The notes: a model not told the origin generated them from the letters alone. A stretch of 64,000 nt of DNA from Azolla caroliniana (GCA_043228905.1 JBHGNT010000011.1:21762001-21826000), one strand, 5' to 3'. Positions 23,201 through 34,107 are shown, counted from the first letter of the stretch. Translations and numbers: made by a program.

Positions 23201-23722
23201 GAAATGAGTCGGGAAGAACTGCTAGCAGCGCGTATACGACAGCTCGAGCGGAGGCCAGAGGACGTGGAACGAGCGGTGGAGAGACTTCGGACGGCGAGGA
23301 TGAATAACAAAGCCCGGTTCGACCGAACGCACCAGCTCAGACCAAAGAAAATCGAGGAAGGCGACTGGGTGCTAGTCTACGACAGCAGCCTCAACAACCA
23401 GCACCGAGCAACACGGAAGTTTGCAAAGCGGTGGTTCGGGCCTTACGTGGTAACGAGCGCCGACGACAACGGGACGTATCTCCTGGCGGAACTTGACGGT
23501 ACGAGGATGGCGATGCCGGTAGCAGGGAAGCGGGTCAAAGCGTTCAAGAAACGCCACGACGACGAACCGGATCTAAGAGGCCTGGACAGCGAAGACGTAA
23601 AGTCCGAAAGGGAGGACGAACCGATGGATGAAGAAACGGAACCAGGACCAATTTTCTGCAACCAGAACCCAATTTTGGCGCATACCGGTGGATGCTCGGT
23701 TAGGTGGGGGCGGATGTCGTGA
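20266..23722 (+). pseudogene. E2 pol: RT, RNase H, integrase with GPY/F-type end
   Basis: RT core lies at about 20900-21560 (PYSNRWFTV, DLYSVYDQFQL, CTLPQGGTNSVAHM, MPFLDDIPIKG). The RNase H-like domain follows (TVDTSPTGIGW-like start, IETDCLPILGM, HISGKDNAMADMLSR). A stop at 22536 replaces a tryptophan codon that sister copies keep. Integrase then has the H-x-C-x2-C finger (TTCESCQMH), then MVDLVTMP, VVDRGELES and ANGKVERGH as the D, D, E positions. Further stops occur near 23016 and 23180. The C-terminal module WFGPYVV...NGTYLLAELDGT is of GPY/F type; no chromodomain is seen. The frame crosses the purine tract and ends at TGA within the LTR (23720-23722). Confidence 0.9.
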
Positions 23723-24352
23723 AGAAAACCGTCCCTTGGCGCAACCGGTGCATAGTAGGCGTGAACCGGCTCTTCACGAGTGCGCGCCCTTAATGTATAT
23801 AATAGGGAATTAAGTATCCGGGTAGTTAGATTCGGTAGGTAGGAAGTAAATGAGGGAGACAGCTCCCTTCTTGACGCTATAAAGGAGAGGGAGACGCAGG
23901 GAGAAGGGATCGCGCATTGAGCAAGACGAAGTACTGTCGGACCGGAACCGAACGCTTCTCCTCTGCCTGTTCTCTGTTGCTCTTCTCTGCAGGTTTCGGG
24001 AGGCTCGCGCTGCTTCGAGGAACGCCCGTGTGCTTCCGGCAGCACCTCCATCCTATCCCCTTTTCGTGCGCAGACGAACAGGCATCGGCATCTGTTCGCC
24101 GGCCTGTTCGGTTGTAACCGCTCGCGTGTTCTACTGTGTACTTGTTATTCGTTAATATACAAACACTTGTGTCTCCCTGTCTCTGTGTCCATTCACGTCT
24201 TCTGTGTTGACGGGCCATACCCCTGTGTTTCTTTGCTCATACGTGACCGGGCATCTCTCTCCTTCTCTTTTCCCCTTCTATCACCTGCTCTTCGGTTCAA
24301 GACCCCGGTGGTCCCGCCTCGTTTCTCTACGCACGCGCGTAGTAACGCGACA
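23715..24352 (+). repeat. E2 3' LTR
   Basis: It starts TGTCGTGAAG directly after the purine-rich gtgggggcgga and ends TAACGCGACA. It is a close match to 15979-16626. Confidence 0.92.
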
Positions 24353-24757
24353 GCCTTCTACCACATATGGATCCCGCATTACGTCCACGTTGCCGAGCCG
24401 CTATACAAAGGTGATTATCGAGACGGACTGCCTGCCGATTCTCGGCATGGTTTTCGGATGCGCAACCCCGAACCTGGCAATGCTCAGGTGGATAGCGTAC
24501 ATCAAGTCCCTGGATCCGGAAATACGACACATTTCCGGGAAAGACAATGCCATGGCCGACATGCTTTCGAGGCCGCGATTCGACGACGAGGGCGGCATGG
24601 TTTCGGAGGACGAGGAAGTCGGCGTGGACTTCTTGAAGGCGGCTTACGTAACAACCGGAGGGGGGAGCACTCTGGCGCTTAACGATTTCTACAAGAGCAA
24701 GTACGACGGGGAGTGGCTGCAGATTGGGGGATTCGTGAGGACGATGACGCCGGACGC
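24353..24757 (+). pseudogene. E1 pol: RNase H part with an internal deletion
   Basis: After E2 the E1 frame resumes (FYHIWIPHYVHVAEPLY). It then jumps from gccgctatac to ggtgattatcgag, losing roughly 320 bp present in E2 and E3. It continues through HISGKDNAMADMLSRPRF and ends at MTPDA, where E3 is inserted. Confidence 0.85.
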
Positions 24758-25403
24758 TGTCGAGGTATTCCTCGCGGATGCGTGGAATGAGGCGGGGCCT
24801 CGGGGGTCTTGTACTGAAGAGCAAAAGACAAAGGGAAAGGGAAGGGATCCACTACGTGTGGGCGTAGATTCACAGGGGCACGGCCCTTCGACACAAAGAC
24901 GCGAGTGGGACACCGACGCAGAGAGACACGAATGTATGTATATATATATATTAACATGGACAAACAACAAGAAGCACGAAGTCGGTTACAACCGAACAGG
25001 CCGGCGAACAGATGTCGATGCCTGTTTGTAAACGCTCAGAAAGAAAGGAGTAGGTTGGAGGTGCCGCCGGAAGCACTCGGGCATTCCTCAGAGCAGCGCG
25101 AGCCTCCCGAAAACCTGCACAAAAGGAAGCTACGGAGTTTGGAAGAGAGAGAAGCCTTCGCCCGACAACCCGACAACACTTCGTCCTCTCTAACCGCGAT
25201 CCTTCCCCCCTCCTCGTCTCCCTCCTTTTATAGGCAAGGAAGGAGCCGTTTCCCATTAACTTCCTACCTACCGAATCTACCTACCTCGGATCTTCTATGT
25301 ACCTAATTCTCTCTTACGTACAACATAAGGCGTACGTGCATGAAGAGCCGGTTCCTACGCTCCGGTGCACCGATTCCGCTTGTAGACGGCTTTCTTCACG
25401 ACA
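24758..25403 (-). repeat. E3 left outer LTR (3' LTR in element orientation)
   Basis: It runs on the plus strand from TGTCGAGGTA to TTCACGACA, with a reversed TATA box (ccttttatag, 25225-25234). It is joined directly to RT sequence at 25404 with no purine tract between. Confidence 0.92.
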
Positions 25404-26361
25404 TCGTCGGCATCCGTCTGGCCCGACTGTCTCATCCTTCTCTTCCACCGGGCACCCCTTGATTGGGATGTCGTTTAGAAATGGCATGGTGATGTCCGGG
25501 ATGCAATCCCTCAGTACCTTGTTCATTGCATTCACCATGTGGGCCACCGAGTTGGTCCCTCCTTGTGGCAGGGTACACATTCGCACTAGGCCGAGGGGAG
25601 TTCGCATCGTCATAATGTCTCTGCTCTCCACGGCTAGCTGGAACTGGTCGTACCCCGAGTACAGGTCACCGATTCCTGCGTTCCGAATGGTCACTCTGTT
25701 GACTGGCTGCAGGTCTTGAATGAAGCGCAATGTTCCGTTTTTCTTTGGTACGGTAAACCACCGGTTCGAGTATGGGGCACTTGACGGTTCGAGAATACCC
25801 ATATCGACTTTCTGCCTCAATAGCTCCATCAACTTCGGGATGTGAGCTCTCGGTACTGGAATCGGCTTGAGATTCCATGGTACATGCGGTACCGTGAATA
25901 TCACCATCGGCTCCACGATTGTCGGGTCTACGCACCCGATCTCTTCCGATGAGAATGCGAAGGCTTTCCCGTGCCTTCCGAGCATCCTCCGAAACCGGTC
26001 TTCCTCCGCCGGCAGTAGGAACCCGGCCCCACCTATTTTGAGCTCCCGGAGCGTCCCGTCGGTGAGGGTGTGTCCTATGCGGACCGGATCTCGTAAACTG
26101 GGGTCCGACACAACCCCTCTAATCCGGGACTCGCTGCCCTCCGGTAAGGGTGCCGCGACTGGCCTTACCTTCCGGTCCACAGTCTTGTACTTCGTGCTAA
26201 CTCGGGCCGTCCGATCCAACTCGAGCCCCTGACTGAAGTTCGCGATGACTTCGTACATCTCTTCGGAACATACCGGTATCGTCCGGTCTTCTCCGGCTAC
26301 CTTCCTCAGCATCCCCAAGGTGTCATCGAAGGAGACCGCCTCCACGGCTCCGCTGATTTCT
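25404..26361 (-). pseudogene. E3 inverted-repeat arm A: protease-RT on the minus strand
   Basis: The frame (26345 downward) reads MEAVSFDDTLGML, then the RT motifs PYSNRWFTVPKKNG, DLYSGYDQFQL, CTLPQGGTNS and MPFLNDIPIKG. It ends at GPDGCRR, where the LTR begins. The second base pair of the catalytic site is altered (FLND instead of FLDD), and about 17 residues before DLYSGY are missing. It is the mirror copy of 26372-27289. Confidence 0.88.
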
Positions 26362-27289
26362 CGGCCCGGACGAGGAAATCAGCGGAGCCGTGGAGGCGGT
26401 CTCCTTCGATGACACCTTGGGGATGCTGAGGAAGGTAGCCGGAGAAGACCGGACGATACCGGTATGTTCCGAAGAGATGTACGAAGTCATCGCGAACTTC
26501 AGTCGGGGGCTTGGGTCGGATCGGACGGCCCGGGTTAGCACGAAGTACAAGACTGTGGACCGGAAGGTAAGGCCAGTCGCGGCACCCTTACCGGAGGGCA
26601 GCGAATCCCGAATCAGAGGGGTTGCGTCGGAAGAAGAACGGTTTCGGAGAATGCTTGGAAGACACAGGAAAGCCTTCGCATTCTCACCGGAAGAGATCGG
26701 GTGCATAGACCCGACGATCGTGGAGCCGATGGTGATATTCACAGTACCGCATGTGCCGTGGAATCTCAAGCCGATTCCGGTACCAAGAGCTCACATCCCG
26801 GAGTTGATGGAGCTACTGAGGCAGAAAGTCGATATGGGTATTCTCGAACCGTCGAGCGCGCCATACTCGAACCGATGGTTTACCGTACCAAAGAAAAACG
26901 GAACATTGCGCTTCATTCAGGACCTGCAGCCGGTCAACAAAGTGACCATTCGGAACGCAGGAATCGGACCGACCATAGACGAGTCCGCGGAGGCCTTCGC
27001 CGGGAGGTCGATTTACTCGGTCGGTGATCTGTAGTTAGGGTACGACCAGTTCCAGCTAGCCGTGGAGAGCAGAGACATTACGACGATGCGAACTCCCCTC
27101 GGCCTAGTGCGAATGTGTACCCTGCCGCAAGGAGGGACCAACTCGGTGGCCCACATGGTGAATGCAATGAACAAGGTACTGAGGGATTGCATCCCGGACA
27201 TCACCATGCCATTTCTGGACGACATCCCGATAAAGGGGTGCCCGGTGGAAGAGAAGGAAGAGACAGTCGGGCCGGACGGATGCCGACGA
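25404..27289. repeat. Long, nearly spacer-free palindrome (arms about 0.9 kb)
   Basis: Arm A (25404-26361) is the reverse complement of arm B (26372-27289). The centre is near 26362-26371 (tctcggcccgga). Arms match with only scattered differences in the stretches I compared by hand, apart from one deletion in each. If transcribed through, it would give a long hairpin RNA. Confidence 0.88.
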
Positions 27290-29540
27290 TTCGTGGCAAC
27301 ACACATCGACGACTGCAAGAAGGTGCTACAAAGGCTAGAGGATGCGAGACTCACCTTCTCCGGGGAGAAATCGGCCTTCGGGCAATCAGAAATCCTGGTG
27401 GTCGGACACCTGTGTGGATCGTATGGCCGGAAGCCGTCTCCGGCAAAGGTAGAAGCCATCTCCGCGATGAAGACCGACTGTAGCTCGGTTACGGAAGTTC
27501 GGAGGTTCCTGGGGGCATGCGCGTTCTACCACATATGGATCCCGCATTACGCCCACGTTGCGGAGCCGCTATACGGGTTGCTGAAAAAAGGGCGAAAATT
27601 CGAGTGGCGAGACGAGCACACGGAGTTGGTCCGGAAGCTAAAGGAAGCTCTTGCGGCAACACCGGCGCTCTGGAAGGCTGGCTACAAGAAGGGTACCCCA
27701 GTATACATAACGGTGGATATGAGTCCGACCGGGATTGGATGGGTCGTCAACCAAGAAGACGAGGACGGCATTCGGTTCCCAATCCGATTCGGCGCGAAGG
27801 TCCTCAGTGAGCGACATCGAGGGTACGCCCAGGTTAAACGCGAACTCTGGGGTATCGTTTCGGCAGTAAAGGCCGACAAAGACTACTTGCTCGGGACAGA
27901 AGTGATTATCGAGACGGATTGCCTGCCAATTCTCGGCATGGTTTCCGGATGCGCGACACCGGACCTAGCGATGCTCAGGTGGATAGCGTACATCAAGTCC
28001 CTGGACCCGGAAATACGACACATTTCCGGAAAAGACAACGCCATGGCCGACATGCTTTCGAGGGCGAGGTTTGATGACGAGGGCGGCATGGTTTTGGAGG
28101 ACGAAGAAGTCGGCGTGGACTTCTTCGAGGCGGCGTACGTGACGACCGATGGGACGAGCACTCCGGCACTTAACGACTTCGACGAGAGCAAGTACGACAG
28201 CGAATGGCTCCAGATCGGTGGATTTTTGAGGACAATGACGCCGGATGCGTCATGGACGAAGGACGAGGCCAACCGGATCCGGAAGAAAGCTTGTCGATTC
28301 TTTCTCCGGGACGGATACTTATGGAAGCACCCGAAGAAGAGGAACGGCGTCCCGCTCCGGGTGGTGGCGATGAAGAAAGAACAGGAGGAGCTGTTGACGG
28401 CCTACCACGACAACCCTTGGGCTGGACACCGCGGAACGTGGGCCACGTTCGAGAAGATAAAGGGGAAGTACTGGTGGCCGGGACTGTACCGGGACGTGCA
28501 TCGGTTCGTGACTACTTGCAAGAGCTGTCAGATGCACTCCGTAGTCCGGCATCGGGACGAGCTTCACCCTACGTACCCTCCGACCATCCATTTCAAATGG
28601 TAGATCTGGTGACGATGCCGATGGTCGTAGGACAGATGCGGTATCTGGTCCTGGCTCGGGAAGATCTGACGAACCAGGTAGAAGGCCGAGCCCTTCAAAA
28701 CAAAACGACTGCGGCCGTATGTCGGTTCCTGATTGAGGACGTGATATGCCGGTACGGGTGCGTCGGGAAGATCGTGGCTGATCGCGGGGAGTTGGACGCC
28801 GAAGAGGCTGAGGAGCTGTTCGACCGACTAGGAGTCAAGCTCTCGCTCACCACTGCATACAATCCGGAGGCGAATGGGAAGGTGGAGCGCGGACACGGAC
28901 CGATCGTCAAGGCGTTAGTTCGGGCATGCGGAGGTCAAGTCGAGAACTGGCCGCGGTTGTTGCCTTCCGCGTTGTGGGCGGACCGAACTACGCACAGTTC
29001 GGTAACCGGATTCATGCCGGCAGAGCTCATGTTTGGACAGAAGCCGATCATGCCGATGGAACGTACAATCTCCTCCTGGGCAACCGTGGACTGGAGAGAC
29101 GAGATGAGTCGGGAGGAACTGTTGACGGCGCGCATACGGCAGCTCGAGCGAAGACCGGAGGACGTGGAGCAGGCTGCGGAAAAGCTTCGGGTGGCAAGGA
29201 TGAGGAACAAAGCCCGGTTCGACCGGATGCACCGGCTCCGACCGAAGAAGATCGAGGAAGGCGACTGGGTGCTAGTCTACGACAGCAGCCTCGACAACCA
29301 GCACCGAGCGACACGGAAGTTCGCAAGAAGGTGGTTCGGGCCTTACGTGATACAAAGCGCCAACGACAACGGGACGTACCATCTGGCGGAACTCGACGGC
29401 ACGAGAATGGCGATACCGGTAGCTGGGAAGCGGATCAAAGCGTTCAAGAAGCGTCACGACGACGAGCCGGATCCGGATAACCTGGACCGGGACGACGAAC
29501 GATCCGAAACCGATCGAGAACTGACGGGCGGGGAATAAAG
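26372..29540 (+). pseudogene. E3 plus-strand pol: RT, RNase H, integrase
   Basis: Three long frames (26390-27034, 27062-28603, 28204-29538) cover RT with FLDD (about 27218), RNase H with IETDCLPILGM and HISGKDNAMADML, and integrase with CKSCQMH, MVVGQMR, VADRGELDA and ANGKVERGH. Breaks are a deletion near 26630 (about 33 residues), a TAG near 27032 and frame changes near 28600. The C-terminal GPY/F-type module (WFGPYVIQS) is intact. The frame stops before the LTR (GGE-stop, 29536-29538), unlike E1 and E2. Confidence 0.88.
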
Positions 29541-29611
29541 GCTGGACCGGTTTTCTCCGTCCCAACTCAATTTGGCGCATGCCGGTGGATGCGCGGTTAG
29601 GTGGGGGCGGA

Positions 29612-30246
29612 TGTCGTGAAGAAAACCGTCCACAAGCGGAATCGGTGCGCCGGAGCGTAGGAACCGGCTTTTCTTGCACGTTGTACATAAGAGAGAATGT
29701 TGTACATAGAAGATCCGAGGCGGGTAGATTCGGTAGGTAGGAAGTTAATAGGAAACGGCTCCTTCCTTGCCTATAAAAGGAGGGAAACGAGGAGGGAAAA
29801 AGGAATCGCGAAGTAAGAGAGGACGAAGTGCTGTCGGATTGCGGGCCGAAGGCTTCTCTCTCTTCCAAACTCCATAGCTTCTTTCTGTGCAGGTTTCGGG
29901 AGGCTCGCGCTGCTCTGAGGAATGCCCGAGTGCTTCCGGCAGCACCTCCAACCTACTCTTTCCTTTCTGTGCGTTTACGAACAGGCATCGACATCTGTTC
30001 GCCGGCCTGTTCGGTTGTAACCGACCTCGTGTTCTTGTTGTTTGTCTTGTTTATATATATTTTACATACATTCGCGTCTCTCTGTGTCGCTGTCGCACTC
30101 GCATCTCTGTGTCGAAGGGCCGTGTCCCTGTGAATCTACACTCGCACCTTGTGGGTCTCTTCTCCTCTCCTTTTCTCTCTTGCTCTTCGGTACAAGACCC
30201 CCGAGGCCCCGCCTCATTCCACGCATCCGCGAGGGATACCTCGACA
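29612..30246 (+). repeat. E3 inner LTR, plus orientation
   Basis: It starts TGTCGTGAAG after the usual gtgggggcgga tract and ends ATACCTCGACA. It is the opposite orientation of the two outer E3 LTRs and belongs to the same subfamily. A TATA motif (ctataaaagg) lies at 29771-29780. Its right end joins gag sequence directly at gcgg (30247-30250). Confidence 0.9.
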
Positions 30247-31450
30247 GCGGTCCGCTTCATCTTTCCTCAGCCGTGCGCCGGCGAGGCCTTCCAGCATTGC
30301 CGACCAGAATCCGTCTGTGCTCGCTGCCCCCGACCCGAATACCGGCCGACGCCGAGTAGTGGATGGCCTCCACGTGTCGGGCCGCTGCCTCTTCCATCAG
30401 TCTCTTCATACCTCCTCGCCCGTCGTTCCGGTTTAGGGCCCTTCTGGTATCGCGGGCGTGCACCCGGCCTTCCCATAGGTACACCACCCAGTTCCTCAAC
30501 GCCTCTGCGAAATCGCCGCAGTCCTTCCGAATGTGGCCGACCTCGTCGCACCACATGCACCTGTCCCCTGCTGCCGGTCGTCGGTCACGAGCCGGTTCGC
30601 CGCCTTCCCTTCGAGTCTGGGCGATCTGGAGATCCTTTATCGCCCGCGTCAACTCCTCCAGCGCTGCTCCTCCAGACGAGTCATTGACCATGCCGGTCAG
30701 AGCCGACCCGGTTTCGAGCCACTCCCGGGTCTCTGCCCTTCGCCCTTGCGGTGCCGGTTCAAGCCTCCTTGCTGTGACAGAGTCCGCACCGGCCGCCCCG
30801 TTGTCAGCCCATTCTCGCCGTTTGTCGAAACGGCCACAGACTCTCTTAACCGCAACCCAGTCGGTCGTCAGCCCGTCTTCGGTTTCTAGCAAGGAGCCAA
30901 CTTGATCCCGGTCCCGCTCGTCCACCGACTTGATGAACAGTAGGACCCGGCTCGTATCCAGAACGGTTCGGTCAAGCTCCGAAAGGCGGGCAAAGCGTTC
31001 CTCAAACTCCCGGAGGAGTGCCGACGCGTTTCTTCCCTTGCCGGGGGACTCCACCCATTCCATGAAGCCCCGTTTCGAAAGCCAGAGCGCGTCGTCCAGC
31101 CCGTATTTTTCTAGGAGTCGGCCTTCGAACTCCTCCCAGGTACAACTCACTGCCCGTACCTCGAGCACCTCCGCATGGATGCTCGGCATCGCCACTCGAG
31201 GGAACCCGGCAAGACGCCTCTCTTCCGGAATGTCCTGCATAAGCATTTCTGCCCCGTAGGATGCCAAATACTTCGTGGCATCCTTCCCGCTGAACCGGCC
31301 GATCGTACCGACGACCACCTCAATGGCTCTGTCGAGGGTGCCGGTGCCCTCGCGTGCGCTCAATACCCGATCCACGGCCGAAGCCATGGCCTCCACAAGA
31401 TCCGACCCCTTCATCTTCTGCTCTTCTGCCGCCTCTTTCACGTCGGGTTC
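30247..31450 (-). pseudogene. E3 gag with CCHC knuckle, 3' end cut at the inner LTR
   Basis: The minus-strand frame contains GSDLVEAMASAVDRV, the helical gag core and the knuckle CMWCDEVGHIRKDC (about 30552-30511). It lacks the solo LTR found in the E2 gag. It ends at KDEADR, where sister copies read on. The open frame also extends upstream through the primer site into the LTR without a stop. The expected ATG after the primer site is GTG. Confidence 0.87.
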
Positions 31451-31457
31451 ACCAAGA

Positions 31458-32103
31458 TGTCGAGGTATTCCTCGCGGATGCGTGGAATGAGGCGGGGCCT
31501 TGGGGGTCTTGTACCGAAGAGCAAGAGACAAAGGGAAAGGGAAGGGACCCACTACGTGTGGGCGTAGATTCACAGGGGCACGGCCCTTCGACACAAAGAC
31601 GCGAGTGGGACACCGACGCAGAGAGACACAAATGTATGTATATATATGTATTAACAAGGACAAACAACAAGAAGCACGAAGTCGGTTACAACCAAACAGG
31701 CCGGCGAACAGATGCTGATGCCTGTTCGTAAACGCTTAGAAAGAAAGGAGTAGGTTGGAGGTGCCGCCGGAAGCACTCGGGCATTCCTCAGAGCAGCGCG
31801 AGCCTCCCGAAAACCTGCACAGAAAGAAGCTACAGAGTTTGGAAGAGAGAGAAGCCTTCGCCCGACAACCCGACAGCACTTCGTCCTCTCTAACCGTGAT
31901 CCTTCCCCCCTCCTCGTCTCCCTCCTTTTATAGGCAAGGAAGAAGTCGTTTCCCATTAACTTCCTATCTACCGAATCTACCTACCTCGGATCTTCTATGT
32001 ACCTAATTCTCTCTTACATACAACATAAGGCGTACGTGCATGAAGAGCCGGTTCCTACGCTCCGGTGCACCGATTCCGCTTGTGGACGGTTTTCTTCACG
32101 ACA
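31458..32103 (-). repeat. E3 right outer LTR (5' LTR in element orientation)
   Basis: It has the same length and ends as 24758-25403. On its inner side lies the primer site (minus strand TTGGTGAACCCGACGTG, 31440-31456). The right flank is acgc. Confidence 0.92.
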
Positions 32104-33486
32104 ACGCGTCATGGACAAAGGACGAGGCCAACCGTATCCGGAAGAAAGCATACCGATTCTTTCTCCGGGACGGATACTTGTGGAAGCACCCGAAGAAGAG
32201 AAACGGCGTCCCACTCCGAGTAGTGGCGATGGAGGAGGAACAAGAGGAGTTGCTGAAGGCCTACCACGACAGCCCCTGGGCTGGACACCGTGGGACGTGG
32301 GCCACATTCGAGAAACTAAAGGGGAAGTACTGGTGGTCGGGACTGTACCGGGACGTACATCGGTTCGTGACAACTTGTGAGAACTGTCAGATGCACTCCA
32401 TAGTCCGACATCGGGACGAGCTTCACCCTACATACCCTCCGGCCATCCACTTCAAATGGATGGTAGATTTGGTGACGATGCCGATGGGCGTAGGGCAGAT
32501 GTGATATCTGGTGCTGGCCCGGGAGGACCTGACGAACCAGGTGGAAGGCCGAGCCCTACAGAACAAAATGACTGCGGCCGTGTGTCGGTTCCTGATCGAG
32601 GACGTGATATGCCGGTACGGGTGCGTCGGAAAGATCGTGGCTGACCGCGGGGAGTTGGACGCCGAAGAGGCCGAGGAGTTGTTTCAACCAGTTAGGGGTC
32701 AAGCTCTCGCTCACCACAGCATACAATCCGGAGGCGAACGAGAAGGTGGAGCGCGGGCACGGACCGATCGTCAAAGCGCTAGTCCGGGCGTGCGGAGGAC
32801 AGGTCGGGAACTGGCCACGACTGCTACCCTATGCCTTGTGGGCGGACCGGACAACGCACAGTTCGGTAACCGGGTTCATGCCGTCAGAACTCATGTTCGG
32901 ACAGAAGCCGATCATGCCGATGGAACGAACGATCTCCTCTTGGGCGACAGTAGACTGGAGAGGAGAGATGAGTCGGGAAGAACTGCTAGCGGCGCGTATA
33001 CGGCAGCTCGAGTGTAGGCCAGAGGACGTGGAACGAGCGGCGGAGAGACTTCGGACGGCGAGGATGAAGAAAAAAGCCCGGTTCGACCGAACGCACCGGC
33101 TCCGACCGAAGAAAATTGAGGAAGGCGACTGGGTGCTAGTCTACGACAGCAGCCTCGACAAACAGCACCAAGCAACACGGAAGTTTGCAAAGCGGTGGTT
33201 CGGGCCTTACGTGGTAACAAGCGCCAATGACAACGGGACGTATCACCTCGCGGAACTCGACGGTACGAGGATGGCGATACCGGTAGCAGGGAAGCGGATC
33301 AAAGCGTTCAAGAAGCGCCACGACGTTGAATCGGATCTAAGAGGCCTGGACAGCGACGACGAACAGTCCGAAACGGAGGACGAACCGATGGACGAAGAAC
33401 CGGAACCCGGACCGGTTTTCTCCAACCAGAACCCAAATTTGGCGCATACCGGTGGATGCGCGGTTAGGTGGGGGCGGATGTCGTGA
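32104..33486 (+). pseudogene. E1 pol: integrase part, ending inside the 3' LTR
   Basis: The frame resumes after E3 (ASWTKDEANRIRKKAYRF) and holds the integrase finger CENCQMH, then VADRGELDA. A stop lies at 32502-32504 and a small frame change near 32690. ERGHGPIVKAL and the GPY/F-type module (WFGPYVVTS) follow. It ends GGCAVRWGRMS with TGA at 33484-33486, which are bases 6-8 of the LTR. Confidence 0.88.
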
Positions 33487-34107
33487 AGAAAACCGTCCCT
33501 TAGCGTAATCGGTGCATAGCGCGCGTGAACCGGCTCTTCACGCGTGCGCACCCTTCATGTATATAATAGGGAATTAGGTACATAGGTATATCCTGGGTAG
33601 TTAGATTCGGTAGGTAGGAAGTAAATGAGGGAGACGGCTCCCTTCTTGACGCTATAAAGGAGAGGGAGACGCAGGGAGAAGGGATCACGCATTAAGGAGG
33701 ACGAAGTGTTGTCGGACCGTAACCGAACGCTTCTCCTCTGTTCGTTCTCCATCGCTCTTCTCTGCAGGTTTTCGGGAGGCTCGCGCTGCTTCGAGGAACG
33801 CCCGTGTGCTTCCGGCAGCACCTCCACCCTTTTCTCCTTTCGTGCGCAGACGAACAGGCATCGGCATCTGTTCGCCGGCCTGTTCGGTTGTAACCGCTCG
33901 CGTGCTCTGTTGTGTATTGGTTATTCGTTAATATACAAACACTTGTGTCTCTCTGTCTCTGTGTCCATTCGCGTCTTCTGTGTTGACGAGTCGTGCCCCT
34001 GTGTTTCTTTGCTCATACGTGACAGGGCGTCTCTCTCTTTCTCTTTCCCCTTCAAGACCCCGGTGGTCCCGCCTCGTTTCTCCACGCACGCGCGTAGTAA
34101 CGCGACG
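33479..34107 (+). repeat. E1 3' LTR
   Basis: It starts TGTCGTGAAG and ends CGCGACG. Compared with 9322-9970 it lacks a short block (roughly 17-20 bp, around cacctactcttcgg) and differs at a small number of positions. acgt follows at 34108-34111. Confidence 0.92.

Larger units (their letters stand above)
15979..24352 (+). mobile_element. E2: nearly complete Ty3/gypsy element inserted in E1 pol
   Basis: LTRs lie at 15979-16626 and 23715-24352, with a primer site, gag, protease, RT, RNase H, integrase and purine tract in order. The flanks are gcgt (15975-15978) and gcct (24353-24356), a 4-bp duplication with one change. The uninterrupted sister sequence reads gcgttctacc (27520 region). Two solo gypsy LTRs are nested inside it, at 17709 and 19603. 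Several stops make it defective, but it is the best template here for the family's coding order. Confidence 0.92.
24758..32103 (-). mobile_element. E3: minus-strand gypsy element with inverted, duplicated interior
   Basis: Two LTRs of equal length (646 bp) in minus orientation bound it, and acgc flanks both sides (24754-24757, 32104-32107). E1 pol is continuous once E3 is removed, so 24758-32103 sits as one insertion. Inside, from left to right, are RT-protease on the minus strand (25404-26361), then the same region plus RNase H, integrase and an LTR on the plus strand (26372-30246), then gag on the minus strand (30247-31450). The internal part is therefore a head-to-head duplication and not gag-pol in one direction. 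The outer LTRs differ at about 23 hand-counted positions, nearly all transitions. Confidence 0.9.
9322..34107 (+). mobile_element. E1: outer GC-rich Ty3/gypsy element, inserted in the Copia-1 3' LTR
   Basis: The element is bounded by closely related LTRs in the same orientation (9322-9970 and 33479-34107) and by the 4-bp duplication acgt. Its own sequence survives in pieces: gag 10016-10697, pol 14250-15347, 15956-15978, 24353-24757 and 32104-33486. The rest is later insertions (Copia-2, a solo copia LTR, E2, E3) plus internal deletions. The LTR copies differ at under twenty hand-counted positions plus a short deletion of roughly 17-20 bp in the right LTR. The right terminus reads CGACG instead of CGACA. 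Confidence 0.9.

Noticed and set aside
24758-32103. Reading E3 as two or three separate gypsy insertions
   Set aside because: Only one 4-bp duplication (acgc) was found around the whole block and none around the plus-strand part. The equal-length outer LTRs pair with each other. I keep independent insertions followed by deletion as a possible but less simple alternative.
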